A DNA stretch of 64,000 nt from Arthrobacter roseus (lineage in GTDB: Bacteria > Actinomycetota > Actinomycetes > Actinomycetales > Micrococcaceae). Location: assembly GCF_016907875.1 (NCBI RefSeq), contig NZ_JAFBCU010000001.1:2790001-2854000 (forward strand), read 5' to 3'. Shown here in pieces: positions 58,673 to 64,000 of this stretch. The notes under the pieces are model-generated. The model saw only the letters and a program-made list of their open reading frames with translations, made no database searches and had not been told where the DNA came from. Position 1 is the first letter of the stretch; every line of letters begins with the position of its first letter. Both the position numbers and the translations under genes were made by a program.

Positions 58673-58960
58673 TTATCCAAACGTGAGTGCGGTCTGGATC
58701 AGACCCATCAGCATTCCTCGGACTTCACCGCTGGCCAGGACCGCCACCAACAAGGCCGCGAACCCAACCGCCGCCAGCGTTGCGATGGCGTACTCCGCCG
58801 TCGCCATGCCGGCCTCCCGATGCTGGATGTCAACTTTTTCAGTGTTGGTTCGTTGGGGATGGATTGCCGTGACTGTGGCCATGCCCGGCTGATCTTTGGT
58901 GCAGCTGGGCAGGGGTACCTGCATGGTCTGGAACTGGTGCGAACTGTTCGTGGCTGTCAT
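58673..58960 (-). CDS. Flp pilin-like DUF4244 protein
   Basis: This 95-residue protein matches the DUF4244 (Rv3656c-type) pilins: a hydrophilic 45-residue leader, the prepilin peptidase-like site REAGMATAEYAIATL with conserved Glu and Tyr, and one hydrophobic helix AAVGFAALLVAVLASG. After cleavage it would be the main subunit of the Flp pilus. The leader is longer than in proteobacterial Flp, and an inner start (Met 27) is possible. Confidence 0.88.
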   Translation of the reverse strand: MTATNSSHQFQTMQVPLPSCTKDQPGMATVTAIHPQRTNTEKVDIQHREAGMATAEYAIATLAAVGFAALLVAVLASGEVRGMLMGLIQTALTFG

Positions 58961-59081
58961 GGTGGAGCTCCTCGATTTCCTGGGCCAGTTGCTGGCGATA
59001 GTGACGCTGTTTTCTGCGTCTGAATCGACTCTGCCCCGGCCTTGAACCTCATGACACCCGTGTTCAGCCCGATCTGGATAA

Positions 59082-59509
59082 CTTCGCCGTCAACTCGGGC
59101 TGTGGAGGACAGATGAAACGGCACCGCATCTCTGGTGGCAAGACGATGGCGATAACCACACGATGGCAGTCTGCGGCCGGGAGGATCGGGTGCTCGGGGG
59201 CGAGATTGTTTTGACCCTCACGAACTCGAATGCCCAACAAATAGAGATCGGGTGGGTATTCAATTCCAGCTACTGGAGACGCGGATACGCGACTGAAACC
59301 GCCGGCGCCGCTCTCTCATGCGCGTTCAATGAGTTGAACGCGCATCGGGTGTTCGCACGCTTGGATACCGAGAATATCGCGTCTGTGAAAGTGTGCGAAC
59401 GACTGGGCATGCGGCTCGAAGCACACTTCATCGACAATGACGTTGCGGTCAGCGGCGAACGGACAGTGAGTTCGTCTATGCCGCTGTGTTGGACGACCTG
59501 CGACTGTAG
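59082..59509 (+). pseudogene. Decayed GNAT acetyltransferase (RimJ/RimL-like)
   Basis: The frame from 59082 reads a recognisable RimJ-type core: EIVLTLTNSNAQQIEIGWVF, the acetyl-CoA loop W-R-R-G-Y-A-T-E, HRVFARLDTENIASVKVCERLGMR. At about 59466 a one-base loss shifts the frame; the expected C-terminus EFVYAAVLDDLRL then appears in another frame (59468) and ends at TAG 59507. The N-terminal 50-60 residues of a normal GNAT are missing, although a D-L-D-N-F-A-V-N-S stretch upstream in yet another frame may be their remnant. It lies on the opposite strand between tadC and the pilin gene. Confidence 0.8.
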
Positions 59510-59551
59510 CGGCCGAGGTTGCAGAGCCGGGATGTTGGGTCCAGAGCCCCC

Positions 59552-60118
59552 TCACCCCAGCGAAGGAACCAACGCAAAGAGCACTGGCATGACTCCCAAG
59601 CAGACGAAGGCTGGGAGTGCGCAGACGCCGAGGGGTATCACCAATTTCACGCCGAGGGAGGCCGCACGCTTCTCAGCAGCACGGTTGTTCCGACGCCGAA
59701 ACTGGGCAGCGTGGGCGTAGAGGATCTTGGCCGAAGGTGCTCCGGTAGCTCCGGCGAAAGCCAGTGCTGATGCGAGCTCAGTCACCACGCGAGCACCCTG
59801 CTTGCCTGCCTTGTCGGAGGCCAACTGCCAGGCAGAGTTCCACGACGCACCGAGATCCAATGCTGCTGCCGCCCGCTGGATCGCTGTTCGAACGTCCGGG
59901 TCACATGGTTGGGACAACACGATCAACACTGTGCGCATGGGCTGGCCTGCCTCAAGCATCGCTGCCGCGAGATCCAACATGAGCGCGGGATCGTCAATGC
60001 CATGCGCAAACTCTTCAACAACACTCTCTTGCTTGGCGTTGCTCTCGATGCGACCGTATTGGCCCACCAGCAACCAGAGGGCAGTAGACAGCAACCCGAA
60101 TACCACGAAGCCAATCAT
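59552..60118 (-). CDS. TadC-type secretion system inner membrane protein
   Basis: This 188-residue type II secretion F-domain protein has an N-terminal helix (MIGFVVFGLLSTALWLL), a cytosolic helical T2SSF domain with LDLAAAMLEAGQPMRTVL, and two C-terminal helices (LGVKLVIPLGVCALPAFVCLG). It is the small Rv3657c-type partner of TadB in the pilus platform. ATG 60118 overlaps the tadB stop as ATGA; an earlier frame start would lie inside tadB. Confidence 0.87.
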   Translation of the reverse strand: MIGFVVFGLLSTALWLLVGQYGRIESNAKQESVVEEFAHGIDDPALMLDLAAAMLEAGQPMRTVLIVLSQPCDPDVRTAIQRAAAALDLGASWNSAWQLASDKAGKQGARVVTELASALAFAGATGAPSAKILYAHAAQFRRRNNRAAEKRAASLGVKLVIPLGVCALPAFVCLGVMPVLFALVPSLG

Positions 60119-60864
60119 GCGAAGGTCTCTTTCCCGGCGCCGGCCACCAATTTTCCAGACCACCATCGGCCCACAATCATCAGGGTGATTCCGGCGAACA
60201 GAAATGCCCAGCCAGCAGGTGTCCCGAGTAGGATCGCGATTGGATTCATACCCATGAGGAATCCGAGGCCCAGCCCGAAGACGGGCAGCCACGTCAGGAG
60301 ACGCACCGTTGCCTTTGGCCCGGCGAGCGCTGTTTCGCGGGCCGCGGCACTATCCAGCCGCGCCTCCAGCTGCACGGCGTATCGGGCAAGGATGTTTCCA
60401 AGCGGTGCCCCGCATCGTTCGGACACGTTGAGGCAGGCTGCCAGATCCATCCAGAGGCCAGCCAGGTGGTGTTGTTTTTGTTCACGGCATGCGGTTGCGG
60501 TAGCTATCAGCGTATTCGACGGACTCAGACCAAGGGCGGCGGCTTGCGCAGCGTGTTCCAGCACCGGGATTACGTTGGCACCGAGACCACGTCCGCTGGC
60601 AGGGACGTTGTTGTCGGCAGATGCGTAGACCGACAGCGCGTCCTGCCACAGTGAGTGCGGGTTCCGTCCAGACTGCAAGAGTGCGGCCAGCTGGTGGACG
60701 AACAATGGTAGATCGTGGGGGTCTGTAGCGGGCTGCTTGGTGGAAGGCCCGAAAACGGTGCGGGACGCAGAACGCCGGTCCACCGTCGTTGTACCCGGCG
60801 TCGCCCTGTAAACCAGCAGCAGGCATGCCAGTGACGTCAGCAGGGCTACGAGAATCCCGGTCAT
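60115..60864 (-). CDS. TadB-type secretion system inner membrane protein
   Basis: This 249-residue protein has one N-terminal helix, a T2SSF domain (about 50-190) with FVHQLAALLQSGRNPHSLW and AACLNVSERCGAPLGNILARYA, and two C-terminal helices (LLTWLPVFGLGLGFLMGMNP, WAFLFAGITLMIVG). It corresponds to Rv3658c. Start and stop overlap tadA and tadC by four bases, showing one tightly coupled operon. Confidence 0.87.
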   Translation of the reverse strand: MTGILVALLTSLACLLLVYRATPGTTTVDRRSASRTVFGPSTKQPATDPHDLPLFVHQLAALLQSGRNPHSLWQDALSVYASADNNVPASGRGLGANVIPVLEHAAQAAALGLSPSNTLIATATACREQKQHHLAGLWMDLAACLNVSERCGAPLGNILARYAVQLEARLDSAAARETALAGPKATVRLLTWLPVFGLGLGFLMGMNPIAILLGTPAGWAFLFAGITLMIVGRWWSGKLVAGAGKETFA

Positions 60865-62060
60865 CCTGTGAGCCGTTTGTTCAGGTCAGGCCATGCCGAT
60901 CCCTCTACCAGGGATCCGTCCACCAGTTCGAGCGCTGAAACGGCCGTCAGTTCCCCTGCGGAGAGGCTCAGCATCGAAATCCCGCCCACAGTCCTTCCTC
61001 CAGGTGTTCGGACCAGGTGGATAACGACGTCAATGGCGTTGGCGGCCTGCAGTGACAACGCTTCACGGTTCATGCCCGCAAGCGCACCCAGTGCCGAAAG
61101 CCGGGCGGGCACGCTCTGGGCGGAGTTCGCGTGGACTGTGCCACCGGCGCCGGCATGACCGGTGTTCATGGCGGAAAGCAGTTCTCGGACTTCGGTTCCG
61201 CGGCATTCGCCGACGATGAGGCGGTCCGGCCTCATCCGTAGTGCCTCTTTCACGAGGTCCGCGAGTTCAACGGCGCCAGAGCCTTCCAGATTGCTGTGGC
61301 GGCTTTGTAGTCCGACGACGTGCGGATGTTCCGGGTTCAGCTCCGCTGCGTCCTCGACCAGGACCAACCGTTCGGTCTCTGGGCAGAGTCCCAGCATGGT
61401 GGATAGGAGCGTGGTTTTGCCGGTTCCGGTGGCGCCGCTGATCAGGAAGTTGAGCCGGCGGTGGATGACCTGCGTCAGCACGCGAACCAGCAGTGCTGTG
61501 TTCGGTCCGTCTGGGAAGAGCTCTTCCAGAGTGAAGACCGTGGACCTGCGGATTCTGATCGAGAGTAGAGTGCCAGCGGTGGACACAGGGCTGAGAACGG
61601 CGTGGACGCGGTAGCCTTCCAACCGGACGTCGACGCAAGGGTTGGAATCGTCAAGACGTCGTCCTCCCGCTGCGATCAACCGGGCTGCCAGAGACCGCAC
61701 TGAGCTGTCATCGGCAAAGCGGGTGTCGGTCAGTTCAAGTCCGAGGCCGCTATCAACCCAGACCTGGTCAGGGCCATTGACGAGGATGTCGGTGACGCCC
61801 GGGCTGGAGGCCAGTTCCTGTAGAGGGCCGAGGCCCCTGAGTTCAGCCCTGATGGTGTCTACCGCAAGTAGTGTTCCCTCCGATCCGAGCAGCCGCCCAC
61901 TGGAGTGCACGGCTGCCGCGAGCCGGGCGTCGGTAACAGGGGAACTGTCCGCGAGAACTGCCGCCCGTATCTGAGACACCATGGCGGAGTCCACCCCCCG
62001 TTGTTGGAAGGGAGCAGGCCGGGATCGTTGCCGATGGCCGCCGTCGGCCCTGGTGCTCAC
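60861..62060 (-). CDS. TadA/CpaF-type secretion ATPase
   Basis: This 399-residue cytosolic hexameric ATPase powers Flp pilus assembly. It has the N-terminal domain with LGPLQELASSPGVTDILVNG, Walker A ISGATGTGKTTLLST (near 200-214), the Asp box LVLVEDAAELNPEHPHVV, Walker B MRPDRLIVGECRG and the His box GHAGAGGTVHANS. It is of the Rv3659c type. The start is a GTG that overlaps the CpaE-like stop as GTGA. Confidence 0.93.
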   Translation of the reverse strand: MSTRADGGHRQRSRPAPFQQRGVDSAMVSQIRAAVLADSSPVTDARLAAAVHSSGRLLGSEGTLLAVDTIRAELRGLGPLQELASSPGVTDILVNGPDQVWVDSGLGLELTDTRFADDSSVRSLAARLIAAGGRRLDDSNPCVDVRLEGYRVHAVLSPVSTAGTLLSIRIRRSTVFTLEELFPDGPNTALLVRVLTQVIHRRLNFLISGATGTGKTTLLSTMLGLCPETERLVLVEDAAELNPEHPHVVGLQSRHSNLEGSGAVELADLVKEALRMRPDRLIVGECRGTEVRELLSAMNTGHAGAGGTVHANSAQSVPARLSALGALAGMNREALSLQAANAIDVVIHLVRTPGGRTVGGISMLSLSAGELTAVSALELVDGSLVEGSAWPDLNKRLTG

Positions 62061-63121
62061 GCGGTTTGTCCTGCCGGTACGTCAAGATGCGCGATGATCC
62101 CGCCAAGTGCCCGTTGGAGCCTGCGCCTGCGCGCATATTCGAGTACGGTGCCGGTCTCTTCCGCTGCCGCCATTCCACGCTGATGCGGCAGGTATCCGGC
62201 AAACCGGGCTCCGGTCATGTTGGCAATGGTCTGCGGATCCAGTCCGTCTGCCACCGGTCCGCGGATCACTACGGATACCGGGATGGGCGCGAGCTGCTTC
62301 GCCAGGTTCCGGCCCGCATCGATGGCCCGGCGACGGGCTGGTAGGACAATGAGGATTGTGTCGCAGCAGGCAGCCAGCGCGGTTTGATCTTGGCTGCCGC
62401 CCAGGTCAACGATGGCGAGATCAAATCCGGTGCGGACGGCGTCGAGCACCACCGGCGCCATGGGCTCTGCCTCAGGCACTATGTCCTCCAAGCTGCGGGT
62501 CCAGGACAGTACCGAGATTCCGTTCACCACGGGAAGTGCTTCAAGGAGTTGCCGAGGATTCAGCGTTCCTTTGACGTCCGCGAGGTCCGGCCAGCGGATC
62601 CCCTGAGCTTCTCTGGCTGCCAGGAGACCATCAATCCCGCCATCCAGAGGAACCCCATCGACCAGGCAGGTGGCCAGGCCATCCGCTGCCGCTGAATGTG
62701 CCAGTAGGCAGCTCAACGTTGTTGCCCCAGTGCCGCCCGTTGCCCCAGCCACTCCAACAACACGGCCCTGGGCAGGTTTACTTGCGCGGCCCAGATAGTC
62801 GGCCAGCCAGACGGCGGCGGACGGCAGGACAGCCGCACGGTGGGCCGACAACGCGGCGGCCCGCTCCCACACTTGGGTTTCCTGCCCATTCAGACCCACC
62901 ACGATGACTTCAATATCTGCCGGAAGACGAGGAAGGGGCGCGTCCACATCCACCAGAAGCAACGGCGCCCCGACCGCGAGGGCTTCCGCTGCACCCGGCA
63001 CCGTTATCAGCTTCGCTCCAGCAGCCGCCGCCACCCGGGACACCGCGTCTCGCACCGGCTCGGCAGCGCTGATCAAGACGATCGACGGTGTTTGGTTTTC
63101 AGGTAACCAGGCAGTATTCAT
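62057..63121 (-). CDS. CpaE/TadZ-like (Ssd-type) MinD-family protein
   Basis: This 354-residue protein has a receiver-like N-terminal domain (about 12-130) without obvious phospho-Asp conservation, and a ParA/MinD-fold ATPase domain from ~140 with GVAGATGGTGATTLSCLLAH in place of the canonical deviant Walker A (the signature Lys KGG is absent; here it is ATGGTGATT). It matches the Rv3660c septum-site (Ssd)/CpaE group that positions Tad systems at the pole. ATG 63121 has GGATCGG upstream; longer starts exist to 63274. It is the first gene of the operon. Confidence 0.87.
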   Translation of the reverse strand: MNTAWLPENQTPSIVLISAAEPVRDAVSRVAAAAGAKLITVPGAAEALAVGAPLLLVDVDAPLPRLPADIEVIVVGLNGQETQVWERAAALSAHRAAVLPSAAVWLADYLGRASKPAQGRVVGVAGATGGTGATTLSCLLAHSAAADGLATCLVDGVPLDGGIDGLLAAREAQGIRWPDLADVKGTLNPRQLLEALPVVNGISVLSWTRSLEDIVPEAEPMAPVVLDAVRTGFDLAIVDLGGSQDQTALAACCDTILIVLPARRRAIDAGRNLAKQLAPIPVSVVIRGPVADGLDPQTIANMTGARFAGYLPHQRGMAAAEETGTVLEYARRRRLQRALGGIIAHLDVPAGQTA

Positions 63122-63239
63122 ACACCGATCCTGCGGCGCACAGCCCTCAGCCATGCCATCCGGAACCGGATATGTGGAAAACGGTGCGTCAGAACGCTCC
63201 TGTGGAGGAATAATCGTACCCCTGCGCGAGAATGGATTC

Positions 63240-64000
63240 ATGTACATTCTGGTGTCGGCATCGGCGCACGGCACGGCTGAGCCTCAGGGCGTCCACCTGC
63301 AAGCGCTGGACGACGTCGGCCACCCCACTGCTGACGCCGTCGTCGTACCCTTAGCGGACCTTCCCCGGAAAATAGCCAAGCTAGAAACAAAACGTCCCCG
63401 CTGGGTGTTCGAAAACGTCCGCGATTGGTATCCGCAGCTCCTCGCAGACGCCACTGACATTGACATTGAGCGGTGCCACGACGTCACACTGATCCGCGGG
63501 ATCCTCAGATTCGCCACGTCGGCAGCGCCATCTCCTTACATTGAAGTCCTTCACTCCGCACCACTCGACGATACCGAGGACGCACTCCCCCGACAGCTGC
63601 AGCCCCCGCCCCCAGCACCGGACCAGGGAACCCTGTTCGAGAGCGGGCCAACTACCTCCGGAATGCCGCTCGAGGACCTCCGCGATGAATTGCAGGCCCA
63701 GCTGGCCGCGATTGCACAATCCCCCCAAGCCCATCGGCTCACCCTCCTGACCGCAGCGGAATCCGCTGGCGCGCTCGTCGCCGCCGAAATGGAACACTTC
63801 GGTATGCCCTGGCGCGAAGACGTCCACAACGACATCCTCACCACTGCCCTAGGACCGCGGCCACGCGAAGGCCACCGCCCACCTGAACTGGAGCGGCTAG
63901 CCGGGGAACTACGCACCACACTAAAAAATCCCACCCTCAATCCAGACTCACCTCAGGAACTCCTTCGAGCCCTCCACCGAGCGGGCCTCGAGGTCAAAAC
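63240..64000 (+). CDS. Bifunctional 3'-5' exonuclease/DNA polymerase, 5' part
   Basis: The 253 visible residues run off the window. The protein begins MYILVSASAHG and has LPRKIAKLETKRPRWVFENV, RDWYPQLLADATDIDIERCHDVTLIRGIL in pieces, GTLFESG and LTLLTAAESAGALVAAEMEHFGMPW with the first exonuclease-type acidic residues (D/E near the LVAAEM segment). This matches the actinobacterial PolA-like proteins with an N-terminal proofreading domain and no 5' nuclease. It is divergent from the Tad operon. The nearest GGAGGA is 30 bases upstream of the ATG, so the exact start is uncertain. Confidence 0.82.
   Translation, partial: MYILVSASAHGTAEPQGVHLQALDDVGHPTADAVVVPLADLPRKIAKLETKRPRWVFENVRDWYPQLLADATDIDIERCHDVTLIRGILRFATSAAPSPYIEVLHSAPLDDTEDALPRQLQPPPPAPDQGTLFESGPTTSGMPLEDLRDELQAQLAAIAQSPQAHRLTLLTAAESAGALVAAEMEHFGMPWREDVHNDILTTALGPRPREGHRPPELERLAGELRTTLKNPTLNPDSPQELLRALHRAGLEVK

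Noticed and set aside
1-64000. Insertion sequences, prophage, CRISPR arrays, tRNA and rRNA genes
   Set aside because: I saw no transposase, integrase, phage structural or Cas-like protein, no regularly spaced repeats and no cloverleaf or rRNA-like stretch. A tRNA could be missed without a covariance search.

Overview
The window is GC-rich actinobacterial chromosome. It most likely comes from the Micrococcales, probably an Arthrobacter-like member of the Micrococcaceae. This is inferred from gene content: a 32-residue bS22 ribosomal protein, a BldC-like helix-turn-helix protein next to rex and glutaredoxin, menaquinone genes, System II cytochrome c maturation, DUF4229, DUF1990, DUF3253 and Rv3654c-type Tad proteins, and many GTG/TTG starts. 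There is no phage, insertion sequence, CRISPR array, tRNA or rRNA that I can recognise.

Layout. (1) 1-23 kb: phenylacetate (paa) catabolic genes in three blocks: paaI-paaK-TetR (415-2856), paaZ (13146-15227) and thiolase/enoyl-CoA hydratase/3-hydroxyacyl-CoA dehydrogenase (20120-22928). Unrelated cargo separates the blocks, but all of them carry a near-identical 18-bp palindrome in front, so they look like one PaaR-type TetR regulon. The cargo is an acetamidase/permease/S33-hydrolase operon with a divergent GntR regulator, an OpgB-like phosphoglycerol transferase, a DUF429 protein, a heavy-metal island (HMA protein, CPG-motif P-type ATPase, Crp/Fnr regulator), a RIO-family kinase, and an LPXTG-anchored S1 protease with a separate lipoprotein that resembles a protease prodomain. 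(2) 23-28 kb: a thioesterase, a MarR regulator with an SDR protein, and a divergent MMPL exporter sharing a palindromic intergenic operator. (3) 28-37 kb: menB-menE-menA, then a cytochrome c maturation operon running leftward (histidine phosphatase, TlpA-like, CcdA, ResB, CcsB). These two sets together supply the quinone and cytochrome parts of respiration. (4) 37-48 kb: YceI, two related four-helix membrane proteins, Rex with glutaredoxin, bS22, BldC-like and ArsR regulators, AcuC, a TrkH/TrkA potassium uptake pair, ProC, a probable 6C small RNA, DUF1990, a sugar isomerase-like protein and Ppx/GppA. (5) 48-64 kb: topA, an HtrA-like lipoprotein protease, a DUF7059-type methyltransferase, TrhO, a GNAT protein, an MrfA-like helicase, a complete-looking actinobacterial Tad secretion/pilus operon in the Rv3660c-Rv3654c order (interrupted by a decayed acetyltransferase gene on the other strand), and the start of a 3'-5' exonuclease/DNA polymerase gene that runs off the end.

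Most interesting points: the four-site PaaR regulon; two TTGAC-N4-GTCAA boxes that fit the recognition helix of the local Crp/Fnr protein and tie the metal ATPase to the RIO kinase; the free-standing protease prodomain lipoprotein; the 6C RNA candidate; and a dispersed intergenic palindromic repeat present in two inverted copies. The only stretch over 300 bases without an intact gene is 58961-59551, which holds the acetyltransferase pseudogene.
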